Below the pieces are notes generated by a model, which worked only from the letters and a program-made list of their open reading frames with translations, searched no databases and had not been told where the DNA came from. Both the position numbers and the translations under genes were made by a program. From Alterluteimonas quercicellularis (GTDB taxonomy: Bacteria > Pseudomonadota > Gammaproteobacteria > Xanthomonadales > Xanthomonadaceae): a DNA stretch of 64,000 nucleotides. Shown one piece after another: positions 56,944 through 64,000 of this stretch. Where the stretch lies: assembly GCF_021191635.1 (NCBI RefSeq), contig NZ_JAIWPR010000004.1, positions 173,347 to 237,346 of the forward strand, in the 5' to 3' direction. How positions within the stretch are numbered: position 1 is the stretch's first letter; every line of letters begins with the position of its first letter.

Positions 56944-57378
56944 ATGGACTGCGCCTTCTGCGCCATCCTGCAGGGACGCGCCGAAGGCGTGCTCGTGGCC
57001 GAGAGTGAGGCCGCGGTCGCCCTGGTCGACCTGCGCCAGGCGGTGCCCGGCCACGTCCTGGTCCTGCCGCGCCGGCACGTGGAGACGCTGTTCGACCTGG
57101 ACGAGGCCGACGCCGCCGGACTGATGCGCCTGGCCTGGCGCGTGGCCCGCGGGCTGCGCGCCGCGTTCGCGCCCGAGGGCCTGAACCTCTGGCAGTCCAA
57201 CGGCGAGGCGGGCGGGCAGGAAGTGCCGCACGTGCACCTGCACGTGCAGCCTCGCCGGACCGGCGACGGGCTGCTGCGCGTCTATCCCGGCCGTCCGCCG
57301 CCGCCGGCCCCGCGCGCGCAGCGCGAGGCCATCGCCGCCCGCATCCGCGCCGGCTTGGAGGGCGTCGGGAGGCCGTAG
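56944..57378 (+). CDS. HIT-family nucleotide hydrolase
   Basis: A 144-residue histidine-triad protein. CAFCAILQGRAEG starts the fold, and VPHVHLHVQPRRTGD is the HxHxHxx active-site motif. The two Cys of CAFC may bind zinc with His residues. HIT proteins cleave nucleoside phosphoramidates or dinucleoside polyphosphates. Only 4 bases separate it from the SDR gene, so they are probably co-transcribed. The stop TAG (57376-57378) falls in a GTAGGCGCGCC motif, the head of a REP-like unit. Confidence 0.88.
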   Translation: MDCAFCAILQGRAEGVLVAESEAAVALVDLRQAVPGHVLVLPRRHVETLFDLDEADAAGLMRLAWRVARGLRAAFAPEGLNLWQSNGEAGGQEVPHVHLHVQPRRTGDGLLRVYPGRPPPPAPRAQREAIAARIRAGLEGVGRP

Positions 57379-57562
57379 GCGCGCCGTCCCCGCGAAGCCC
57401 GACACCCGTAGGAGCGCGCTCGCGCGCGCCGGCGCTTTCCCCGCGAAGCCCTTCGCGCGCGAGCGCGCCCGCCGTAGACGCGGGACGCGCCACCGTGCGG
57501 ACGAACTCGAACGATTGCGGCACGAAAACCGGGAAAAGCTTCGCGCGCGAGCGCGCTCCTAC
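57375..57562. repeat. Compound GTAG-REP block
   Basis: Contains a short head at 57375-57385, a left arm GTAGGAGCGCGCTCGCGCGC from 57408, an inverted right arm ending near 57476, and a second right arm ending CTCCTAC at 57562. The first gives the HIT stop and the last, on the minus strand, the stop of the PLP enzyme. The whole intergenic gap of about 180 bases is repeat. Confidence 0.82.
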
Positions 57563-58707
57563 AGGGCCTGCGCGAGGTCGTCGATCAGGTCCTGGGCATG
57601 CTCCAGCCCCACCGACAGCCGCAGCAGGCCGCGCGGCGACACCACCCGCGGCTCCTCGATCGAGGCGCGGTGCTCGACCAGCGATTCGGTCGAGCCCAGC
57701 GAGGTCGCGTTGGTGAACACCCGCAGCCGGCCGGCGACCTCCAGCGCCGCCGCCTGGCCGCCGGCGACCTCGAACGACAGCACGCCGCCGAAGCCGCGCA
57801 TCTGCCGCGCCGCCACCGCGTGGCCGGGATGGTCCGGCAGACCCGGGTAGTGCACCGCCTCCACCCGCGGGTGCGCGGCCAGGTACTCGGCCAGCGCCCG
57901 CGCGTTCGCGCCGTGCCGCTCCAGCCGCACCGGCAGCGTGCGCAGGCCGCGCAGGGTCAGCCAGGCCGAGAACGGCGAGGCGCTGCTGCCGAACAGGCGG
58001 CGCACGTCGTAGCAGGCCGCGGCGAGCGCGTCGTCGCGCGCGAACGCCAGCACCCCGCCCATCGCGTCGCCGTGCCCGTTGAGGAACTTGGTGCTGGAGT
58101 GCAGCACCACGTCCGCGCCCAGCGCCAGCGGCTGCTGCAGCGCGGGCGGCGCGAAGGTGCCGTCCACCAGCAGCTGCGCGCCGGCGGCGTGCGCCAGTTC
58201 GGCGAGCGCGGCGATGTCAGCGATCTTCAGTAGCGGGTTGGACGGCGTCTCCACCCACAGCAGGCGCACGTCGCCGCCCAGCGCCGCGCGCACCGCCCCG
58301 GGATCGGACGCGTCCACGACCGTGTGGCGCAGCCCGCGCGGCGCCAGGAAGCCCTCGATCAGGGCGCGGTAGCCGAAGTAGGTGTCCTGGCCGATGACGA
58401 TCGCGGCGCCGGCCGGCAGCGCCTGCAGCACCGCCGCGCCGGCGGCCATGCCGGTGGCGAAGAACAGCGCGCGCGCCGCGCCGTCCAGCTGCGCCAGGAC
58501 GTCTTCCAACTGCCGCTGGTTGGGGTTGTCGTAGCGCTGGTACAGGAAGCCGAGCGGCGTCGAGGCGTCGGGGGCGTGCTCGAAGGTGGTCGCCAGCTGC
58601 AGCGCGGGGCTCAGCGCGCCGGTGACGGGATCGGGCGAGACCCCGGCGTGCGCGGCCAGGGTGTCGGGGTGGCGCGGGCCGGTTTCGGCGGGCGGGGCGT
58701 TGGACAT
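57559..58707 (-). CDS. Cys/Met metabolism PLP-dependent enzyme (MetB/MetC-like)
   Basis: A 382-residue enzyme of the trans-sulfuration family. AAHAGVSPDPVTGALSPALQLATTFEH is the usual opening, YQRYDNPNQRQLEDVLAQLDGAARALFFATGMAA the substrate and PLP phosphate region, and LHSSTKFLNGHGDAMGG carries the PLP lysine. NATSLGSTESLVEHRASIE and LRLSVGLEHAQDLIDDL close it. Whether it acts as cystathionine gamma-synthase, a lyase or another member cannot be settled from these motifs. Stop lies in the REP block. Confidence 0.88.
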   Translation of the reverse strand: MSNAPPAETGPRHPDTLAAHAGVSPDPVTGALSPALQLATTFEHAPDASTPLGFLYQRYDNPNQRQLEDVLAQLDGAARALFFATGMAAGAAVLQALPAGAAIVIGQDTYFGYRALIEGFLAPRGLRHTVVDASDPGAVRAALGGDVRLLWVETPSNPLLKIADIAALAELAHAAGAQLLVDGTFAPPALQQPLALGADVVLHSSTKFLNGHGDAMGGVLAFARDDALAAACYDVRRLFGSSASPFSAWLTLRGLRTLPVRLERHGANARALAEYLAAHPRVEAVHYPGLPDHPGHAVAARQMRGFGGVLSFEVAGGQAAALEVAGRLRVFTNATSLGSTESLVEHRASIEEPRVVSPRGLLRLSVGLEHAQDLIDDLAQAL

Positions 58708-58777
58708 GCGGCGGCGCTCAGGGCGGATAATGGGGGCGGGCCCGGCGTGCGGCCCGCCGACGAAGGTTCACTTTGCC

Positions 58778-60028
58778 ATGAATGCCAGCGTGTCCGGTCC
58801 CGCTTCCGATCGCCTGACCGATCTCGCCGCCCGCTACTGGCTGCCGGTCTACCGCCCGCGCGACCTCGTGCTCGAACGCGGCCAGGGTTCGCGGCTGTGG
58901 GACAGCAGCGGCCGCGACTACGTCGACTTCGCCGCCGGCATCGCCGTGTGCAGCCTGGGCCACTGCGATCCCGACCTCACCACCGCGCTGGCCGAGCAGG
59001 CCGGGCGCCTGTGGCACACCAGCAACGCGTTCTACAGCGAACCGCCGCTGCGCCTGGCCGAGGAACTGGTGACCGCCTCGCGCTTCGCCTCGCGCGTGTT
59101 CCTGTGCAACTCCGGAGCGGAGGCCAACGAGGCCGCGATCAAGCTGGTGCGCAAGTGGGCCGCCGCCCAGGGGCGCGGGCCGCAGCAGCGCGTCGTGGTC
59201 ACCTTCCGCGGCAGCTTCCACGGCCGCACCTTGGCCACCGTCACCGCCACCGCGCAGCCGAAGTACCAGGCCGGCTACGAGCCGCTGCCGGCCGGCTTCC
59301 GCTACGTCGACTTCAACGACCTGACCGGGCTCGAAGTGGCCATGGCCGCCGGTGACGTGGCCGCGGTGCTGGTCGAGCCGGTGCAGGGCGAGGGCGGCGT
59401 CATGCCGGCCGCGCCGGGCTTCCTGCGCGGCGTGCGCGAGCTGTGCGACCGCCACGGCGCGCTGCTGGCGCTGGACGAGATCCAGTGCGGCATGGGCCGC
59501 ACCGGCACGCTGTTCGCGCACTGGCAGGACGACGTCGTGCCCGACATCGTCACCCTGGCCAAGGCGCTGGGCGGCGGCTTTCCGGTGGGCGCGATGCTGG
59601 CCGGGCCCAAGGTGGCCGACGTCATGCAGTTCGGCGCCCACGGCAGCACCTTCGGCGGCAATCCGCTGGCCTCGGCGGTGGCGCGCGTCGCGCTGCGCAA
59701 GCTGTCCTCGCACGCGGTCCAGGCCAACGTCGCCCGGCAGTCGCAGGCGCTGCGCGAGGGGCTCGCGGCCATCGACCGCGAGCTGCAGGTGTTCTCCGAG
59801 ATCCGCGGCCGCGGCCTGATGCTGGGCGCGCAGCTGCGCGAGGCCTACGCGGGCCGCGCCGGCGAGATCCTCGACGCCTGCGCCGCCGCGGGCCTGCTCG
59901 CCCTGCAGGCCGGGCCCGACGTGCTGCGCTTCGTGCCGGCGCTGACCGTGGCCGACGCCGACCTGGCCGACGGCCTGCAGCGCCTGCGCGAAGCGCTGCG
60001 CGACTTCCTGGCGCGCGCGGCCGCCTGA
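58778..60028 (+). CDS. Acetylornithine-type class III aminotransferase
   Basis: A 416-residue PLP aminotransferase. [47 protein letters not shown] motif ([16 protein letters not shown]), [31 protein letters not shown] and [16 protein letters not shown] with PLP lysine K262 match ArgD/AstC. It could act in arginine synthesis, arginine breakdown or lysine synthesis; the neighbours do not decide. Divergent from the MetB-like gene across 70 bases and convergent with hemL. Confidence 0.88.
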   Translation: MNASVSGPASDRLTDLAARYWLPVYRPRDLVLERGQGSRLWDSSGRDYVDFAAGIAVCSLGHCDPDLTTALAEQAGRLWHTSNAFYSEPPLRLAEELVTASRFASRVFLCNSGAEANEAAIKLVRKWAAAQGRGPQQRVVVTFRGSFHGRTLATVTATAQPKYQAGYEPLPAGFRYVDFNDLTGLEVAMAAGDVAAVLVEPVQGEGGVMPAAPGFLRGVRELCDRHGALLALDEIQCGMGRTGTLFAHWQDDVVPDIVTLAKALGGGFPVGAMLAGPKVADVMQFGAHGSTFGGNPLASAVARVALRKLSSHAVQANVARQSQALREGLAAIDRELQVFSEIRGRGLMLGAQLREAYAGRAGEILDACAAAGLLALQAGPDVLRFVPALTVADADLADGLQRLREALRDFLARAAA

Positions 60029-60031
60029 GCC

Positions 60032-61330
60032 CTATCCGGCTGCGGCGACGTCCGCGAAGGCCTCGCGCGCCGCGGCCAGGGTGGCCTCCAGCGTCTCCGC
60101 GTCGTGCGCGCTGGAGACGAAGCCCGCCTCGAACGCCGACGGCGCCAGGAACACGCCGCGGTCGAGCATCGCGTGGAAGAAGCGGGCGAAGGCCGCGGTG
60201 TCGCAGGCCACCGCCTGCGCATAGGTGTCCACCTGCGGCGCGTCGGTGAAGAACAGGCCGAACATCGCGCCGACGCGGTTGGTGCAGAAGGGCACGCCCG
60301 CCTCGCGCGCGGCCGCCTCCAGCCCGTCGCACAGCGCGTTCGCGTGCGCCTCCAGCGCATCGTGGAAGCCCGGCGCCTGGATCACCTCCAGCAGCGCCAG
60401 CCCGGCGGCCATCGCCACCGGGTTGCCCGACAGCGTGCCGGCCTGGTAGACCGCGCCGGCGGGCGAGACCTGCGACATCAGCTCGCGGCGCCCGCCGTAG
60501 GCGCCCACCGGCATGCCGGCGCCGATGATCTTGCCGAAGGTGCTGAGGTCCGGTGTCACCCCGTAGCGCGCCTGCGCGCCGCCCAGGGCCACCCGGAAGC
60601 CGGTCATCACCTCGTCGAAGATCAGTACCGCGCCATGGCGCGTGCACAGCGCGCGCAGGTGCTGCAGGAAGCCCTCGCGCGGCGGCAGGCAGTTGGCGTT
60701 GCCGGCCACCGGCTCGACGATCAGCCCGGCGATCTCGTCGCCGGCGTCCGCGAACAGCGCGGTGGCGGCGTCGAAGTCGTTGTAGGGCAGGGTGAGGGTG
60801 AGGTCGGCCAGCGCCTTGGGCACGCCGGGCGAGTTCGGCACGCCGAAGGTCAGCGCGCCGCTGCCGGCCTTGACCAGGAACGAGTCGCCGTGGCCGTGGT
60901 AGTTGCCCTCGAACTTGACGATGCGGTTGCGCCCGGTGGCGCCGCGCGCGAGCCGGATCGCCGACAGCGTGGCCTCGGTGCCCGAGTTCACCATGCGCAC
61001 CATCTCGCACGAGGGCACCAGGCGCACGAGGGTCTCGGCCATCGCCACCTCGGCCGCGCAGGGCGCGCCGAACGACAGGCCATCGCCGATCGCGCGCTTC
61101 ACCGCCAGCCGCACCGCCGGATGGTTGTGGCCGGCGATCATCGGCCCCCACGAGCCGACGTAGTCGATGTAGCGGTTGCCGTCCACGTCGTAGAGCCAGG
61201 CGCCGTCGGCGCGCTCGACGAAGAACGGCTCGCCGCCCACCGAGCCGAACGCGCGCACCGGCGAGTTCACCCCGCCGGGCAGCAGCGCGCTGGCGCGGGC
61301 GAAGAGGTCGTGGGAACGGGTGCGTTGCAT
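60032..61330 (-). CDS. hemL: Glutamate-1-semialdehyde 2,1-aminomutase
   Basis: A 432-residue PLP enzyme of the C5 heme pathway, making 5-aminolevulinate. [57 protein letters not shown] is the HemL N-terminus; [57 protein letters not shown] and [17 protein letters not shown] (PLP Lys) follow. It has the length and blocks of a normal enzyme. thiE lies 60 bases upstream on the same strand, the usual order in this family. Confidence 0.96.
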   Translation of the reverse strand: MQRTRSHDLFARASALLPGGVNSPVRAFGSVGGEPFFVERADGAWLYDVDGNRYIDYVGSWGPMIAGHNHPAVRLAVKRAIGDGLSFGAPCAAEVAMAETLVRLVPSCEMVRMVNSGTEATLSAIRLARGATGRNRIVKFEGNYHGHGDSFLVKAGSGALTFGVPNSPGVPKALADLTLTLPYNDFDAATALFADAGDEIAGLIVEPVAGNANCLPPREGFLQHLRALCTRHGAVLIFDEVMTGFRVALGGAQARYGVTPDLSTFGKIIGAGMPVGAYGGRRELMSQVSPAGAVYQAGTLSGNPVAMAAGLALLEVIQAPGFHDALEAHANALCDGLEAAAREAGVPFCTNRVGAMFGLFFTDAPQVDTYAQAVACDTAAFARFFHAMLDRGVFLAPSAFEAGFVSSAHDAETLEATLAAAREAFADVAAAG

Positions 61331-61390
61331 GCGGGGACTCCGGGTATGGGGGCGGCGCCGCCGGTGCGGCGCCGGGGAAGGCGGGGCGGC

Positions 61391-62023
61391 TCAGTGCGCG
61401 AAGGCGGCCAGGTAGGCGCGCGCCGCCGCGGGCGGGTCCGGCGCGTCGAACACGCCGCTGATCACCGCCAGCAGGTCGGCGCCGGCGGCGACCAGCCCCG
61501 GCGCATTGTCCGGGGTGATGCCGCCGATCGCCACCCGCGGCACCCCGAGCGCCGCCGCCGCGGCCAGCAGCCCGGGCCCTGCGCGGCGCGCGCCGGGCTT
61601 GGTGGCGCTGGGGAAGAACGCGCCGAAGGCGACGTAGTCGGCGCCGGCGGCCACCGCGCGCACGGCGCGCGCGCCGTCGTCGTAGCACGACACGCCGATC
61701 CGCGCGCCCGGGCCGAGCAGCGCGCGCGCGCGCGCCGGATCGCCGTCGTCCTCGCCCAGGTGCGCGCCGTCGGCACCGATGCGCGCGGCCAGCGCGGCAT
61801 CGTCGTTGACGATCAGCGGCACGCCGGCCGCGCGCGCCAGCGGCAGCAGCGCCGCGGCCTGCTCCGCGCGCAGGCGTGCGCCCGCGGCCTTGTTGCGGTA
61901 CTGCAGCCAGCGGGCGTGGGGAAGCACCGCCGCGACCCGCGCGAGCAGGCGCGCGGTGTCCGGCTCGTCCGGCGTGATCAGGTAGAGGCCGCGGTCGGGC
62001 GCGGCGGGAGACGGCGGGTTCAT
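61391..62023 (-). CDS. thiE: Thiamine phosphate synthase
   Basis: A 210-residue TIM barrel that joins HMP-pyrophosphate and thiazole phosphate. [85 protein letters not shown] and [16 protein letters not shown] are conserved ThiE blocks, with the phosphate-binding [20 protein letters not shown] near the end. It shares a 73-base divergent region with rubredoxin. Confidence 0.95.
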   Translation of the reverse strand: MNPPSPAAPDRGLYLITPDEPDTARLLARVAAVLPHARWLQYRNKAAGARLRAEQAAALLPLARAAGVPLIVNDDAALAARIGADGAHLGEDDGDPARARALLGPGARIGVSCYDDGARAVRAVAAGADYVAFGAFFPSATKPGARRAGPGLLAAAAALGVPRVAIGGITPDNAPGLVAAGADLLAVISGVFDAPDPPAAARAYLAAFAH

Positions 62024-62096
62024 GCGGGGGGATCCTTCGCGCGCGGGCGCGCTGTGGGAGAATGCGGCGCGAACTCCGCCAGCCGCGCATTATCCG

Positions 62097-62291
62097 ATGA
62101 ACGACACCACCGCACCGGCCGCCGCCTACCGCACCTGGATGTGCGTGGTCTGCGGCTTCATCTACGACGAGGCGCTGGGGCTGCCCGACGAGGGCATCGC
62201 GCCGGGCACGCGCTGGGAGGACGTGCCCGACGACTGGACCTGCCCCGATTGCGGGGTGACCAAGGACGATTTCGAGATGATGCCGCTGTGA
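62097..62291 (+). CDS. Rubredoxin
   Basis: A 64-residue iron protein. C16 and C19 ([14 protein letters not shown]) and C49 and C52 ([15 protein letters not shown]) form the FeS4 site; [11 protein letters not shown] precedes the second pair. It serves as a one-electron carrier for an unidentified partner. An extended frame upstream to 62022 lacks coding character. Divergent from thiE. Confidence 0.95.
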   Translation: MNDTTAPAAAYRTWMCVVCGFIYDEALGLPDEGIAPGTRWEDVPDDWTCPDCGVTKDDFEMMPL

Positions 62292-62310
62292 GCCGCGGCG
62301 CGGCCGCCGG

Positions 62311-63156
62311 TCAGTGCAGGCGGCCGGCGTCCGAGCTGGCGACGATCAGCGCCTCGCGCACGCGGCGGGCGTCGTCGGCGTCGGGCTGCATCAGCAGATA
62401 GCGGCCCAGGTCCTGGCGCGCGCCGGCCAGGTGGCCCAGCCGCAGGTAGCACAGGCCGCGGTCGCGCAGCGCCTCGGCGCGGTCCGGCGCCAGGCGCAGG
62501 ATGCGGTCGGCGCATCGCATCGCGCGCTCCCAGTCCTCGGCCTCCACGTACAGGCCGTGCAGGTTGCGCAGCATCCGCACCAGGATCGCGCGGTGCGAAG
62601 CGGGATGCAGGATCTGCTGCAGCACCTGGTCGTCCATCGGGCTGCCGTCCAGGTGCGGGATCGCGCGCTCGCGCAGCTCGTCCACGTCCAGCGGGCGCCC
62701 GCGGTTGAACGGGTCCATCACCAGCACGCCGCCCTCCACCGGCAGGCGGACCAGGAAGTGGCCCGGGAACGACACCCCGTCCAGCGGCACGTCCAGCCGC
62801 CGCGAGACCTCCATCTGCACCAGCGCCAGCGAGATCGGGATGCCCAGCCGCCGCTCGCAGACCTGGTTGAGGTAGCTGTTGCGGGGGTCGTAGTAGGCCT
62901 CGTGGTTGCCCGCATAGCCCTGTTCCTCGAACAGGTAGCGGTTGATCTCCAGCATCTTCATCGGCGAGTACGCCGCGGCCTCCACGCGCGTGCGCAGCGC
63001 CCGCACGTGGGCCTCCACCAGCGCGTCGTAGACGGCGGGGTCGAGGTCGGGATACTCGTCCTGCGCGATCAGCAGGGCGGTGGCGAACAGCGGGACCGCG
63101 GTGTCGTCCAGCGCGGCCAGGCCGTTCCAGGCAGGCAGGGTCATCCGCTCTCGCAT
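62311..63156 (-). CDS. SirB1-family protein with TPR-like tail
   Basis: A 281-residue protein. The first 170 residues form a transglutaminase-like SirB1_N domain (EEQGYAGNHEAYYDPRNSYLNQVCERRLGIPISLALVQMEVSRRLDV, SFPGHFLVRLP), where C and H of a papain-like triad could be read in the VCERR and FPGHF parts. The tail has tetratricopeptide-like helices (WERAMRCADRILRLAPDRAEALRDRGLCYLRLG). Function unknown; E. coli SirB1 lies in the kdsA region. Convergent with rubredoxin. Confidence 0.85.
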   Translation of the reverse strand: MRERMTLPAWNGLAALDDTAVPLFATALLIAQDEYPDLDPAVYDALVEAHVRALRTRVEAAAYSPMKMLEINRYLFEEQGYAGNHEAYYDPRNSYLNQVCERRLGIPISLALVQMEVSRRLDVPLDGVSFPGHFLVRLPVEGGVLVMDPFNRGRPLDVDELRERAIPHLDGSPMDDQVLQQILHPASHRAILVRMLRNLHGLYVEAEDWERAMRCADRILRLAPDRAEALRDRGLCYLRLGHLAGARQDLGRYLLMQPDADDARRVREALIVASSDAGRLH

Positions 63157-63211
63157 GGGCGCAGACTGCCGCGCGCGCCCCGGCGGCGCAAGGCGTCCGC
63201 GCAGGCGTCGT

Positions 63212-63670
63212 TCAGCGCGGCAGCCCGACGCTCGGCGACACCGTCAGCGTCGCGCCGTCCTGCAGTTGCAGGCGCGCCGCCTCGCCGGCGTTGAGCTCCA
63301 GCACGTAGCGCGCGGGCGCCGAACTCGGGTAGGTCGGGCAGCGGTTGCCGGCCGAGCACGGCGGCACGTCGCGCTGCTGGGAGACCAGCCGCAGGCCCTC
63401 GTCGAAGTAGAGGATGTCGAGCGAGATGCGGGTGTTCTTCATCCAGTACGCGAGCGGGGTCTGCGCGTCGTGGATGAACAGCATGCCCCGGTCGCGCGGC
63501 ATCGAGTCGCGGAACATCAGGCCGCGCGCGCGCTCGGCATCGTTGGTGGCCAGTTCCACCGTGTAGCGCTGGCCGGCCAGTTCCACCCAGTGCGAGCCCG
63601 CGCTCGCGCAGGAGGACAGCAGGAGCGCGAGGACGAGCAGCGCGGAACGGAGCAGCGGGCGCAGGGTCAT
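63212..63670 (-). CDS. DUF192 lipoprotein
   Basis: A 152-residue protein with a lipoprotein signal (LLRSALLVLALLLSSC, lipobox LSSC). The DUF192 domain reads VELATNDAERARGLMFRDSMPRDRGMLFIHDAQTPLAYWMKNTRISLDILYFDEGLRLV and ends YVLELNAGEAARLQLQDGATLTV. It is exported and of unknown role. A Cys pair in PPCSAGNRCP probably forms a disulfide. The SirB1-like gene lies 55 bases downstream on the same strand. Confidence 0.88.
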   Translation of the reverse strand: MTLRPLLRSALLVLALLLSSCASAGSHWVELAGQRYTVELATNDAERARGLMFRDSMPRDRGMLFIHDAQTPLAYWMKNTRISLDILYFDEGLRLVSQQRDVPPCSAGNRCPTYPSSAPARYVLELNAGEAARLQLQDGATLTVSPSVGLPR

Positions 63671-63779
63671 GGCAGGGGAGCCGGCGGTGCGGAGTTGGCA
63701 GGAACATCGTGCACACGAGCGCCGATCGTCAAGTCCGCGGCGGTCCCCCGCGTCGTCGCCCGATGGTCGTCACGGGGTC

Positions 63780-63807
63780 TTGACGTCGTCCCGCGCGGCG
63801 CTAGAAT
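63780..63807 (+). promoter_or_regulatory. rRNA operon promoter P1
   Basis: TTGACG at 63780-63785, a 16-base spacer, and TAGAAT at 63802-63807, followed by the GC-rich stretch GCGCGGCTC. The same geometry and discriminator are repeated 101 bases downstream. The region 63671-63779 before it holds no gene that I can see. Confidence 0.6.
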
Positions 63808-63880
63808 GCGCGGCTCGCCAACGCGGAACCGGACCCGTTCCGACCGCTACGGCAGCTGAAGCGGCCCCATTCACAGGGTG

Positions 63881-63908
63881 TTGACTGAAGCCGAAACCGC
63901 GCTATGAT
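63881..63908 (+). promoter_or_regulatory. rRNA operon promoter P2
   Basis: TTGACT at 63881-63886, a 16-base spacer, and TATGAT at 63903-63908, followed by GTGCGGCTC. GC-rich sequence between the -10 and the start is usual for rRNA promoters under stringent control. Confidence 0.65.
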
Positions 63909-64000
63909 GTGCGGCTCCCCGGGGCGAAAGTCTGCGGTGGGAAGGGAAGGCGGCGCTGAGGCCGGTTTCCGAGATCTTTGACAGTGTACGCAGGAGACTT
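63909..64000 (+). other. rRNA leader with boxA-like antitermination site
   Basis: AGATCTTTGACA at 63972-63983 matches 9 of 12 bases of the boxA consensus (TGCTCTTTAACA). The following ACAGTGTACGCAGGAGACTT resembles the sequence that precedes 16S rRNA in Xanthomonadaceae. The 16S gene would begin beyond the window end, so this call is an inference. Confidence 0.55.

Noticed and set aside
63671..63779. tRNA or small gene before the rRNA promoters
   Set aside because: No cloverleaf or plausible ORF with a ribosome site was found in this stretch.

Overview
The window is a very GC-rich stretch of a chromosome from the Xanthomonadaceae/Lysobacteraceae (Gammaproteobacteria), most like Lysobacter, Luteimonas or a relative. 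The placement rests on gene order (FmdB-like gene then aspS; yebC-ruvC-ruvA-kup; rubredoxin/thiE/hemL), TonB-dependent receptors, a Tat-exported class A beta-lactamase with an ampR-like neighbour, short GGGAATC-type repeats, and REP elements headed by GTAG. I could not run a database search, so family names come from motifs read in the translations.

Layout. 1-3.6 kb: end of a TonB-dependent receptor, a small ORF coupled to an NCS2 permease, glyoxalase I, and DUF4166/DUF393 genes. 3.6-6.3 kb: clpB behind a sigma-32-type promoter. 6.3-13.7 kb: MFS exporter, TIGR01777 protein, a YbaL-type antiporter plus sirtuin operon, and a large TonB-dependent receptor. 13.9-20.2 kb: an ABC-F ATPase carrying a translated repeat, then an ECF sigma / Ser-Thr kinase-TPR / lipoprotein module. 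20.2-22.2 kb: a decayed ampR-like gene divergent from a class A beta-lactamase. 22.2-34.7 kb: SIMPL protein, aspS, an AraC-controlled RND pump, small genes, yebC, ruvC and ruvA. 34.7-44.3 kb: kup, a LytTR two-component pair, a secreted hydrolase, pfp, adk and mpl.

44.3-52.5 kb is the main accessory island. An IclR regulator and a cupin protein diverge from an operon encoding an aromatic-acid MFS importer, 4-oxalocrotonate tautomerase, 2-oxopent-4-enoate hydratase, acylating acetaldehyde dehydrogenase, 4-hydroxy-2-oxovalerate aldolase and 4-oxalocrotonate decarboxylase, followed by a DcaP-like porin. Together these form the lower meta-cleavage pathway (2-hydroxymuconate to pyruvate plus acetyl-CoA). 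No ring-opening enzyme is present. Two identical-arm palindromes (GTATCG-N5-CGATAC) in the divergent promoter region are probable operators.

52.6-64 kb: LON-domain protein, a DedA-PAP2-LssY fusion with altered phosphatase motifs, a small kinase, HSDL2-like SDR, HIT protein, two PLP enzymes, hemL, thiE, rubredoxin, SirB1-like and DUF192 proteins. The window ends in a tandem promoter and leader that look like the start of an rRNA operon.

The most unusual signals are at the repeat level. A GTAG-headed palindromic repeat supplies the TAG stop codon of nine genes, including both members of one convergent pair. A second repeat family (GGGAATC units) is translated in frame inside the ABC-F gene and as the N-terminus of RuvC. 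No tRNA, IS element or CRISPR array was seen. Apart from the last 330 bases there is no gene-free stretch over 300 bases.
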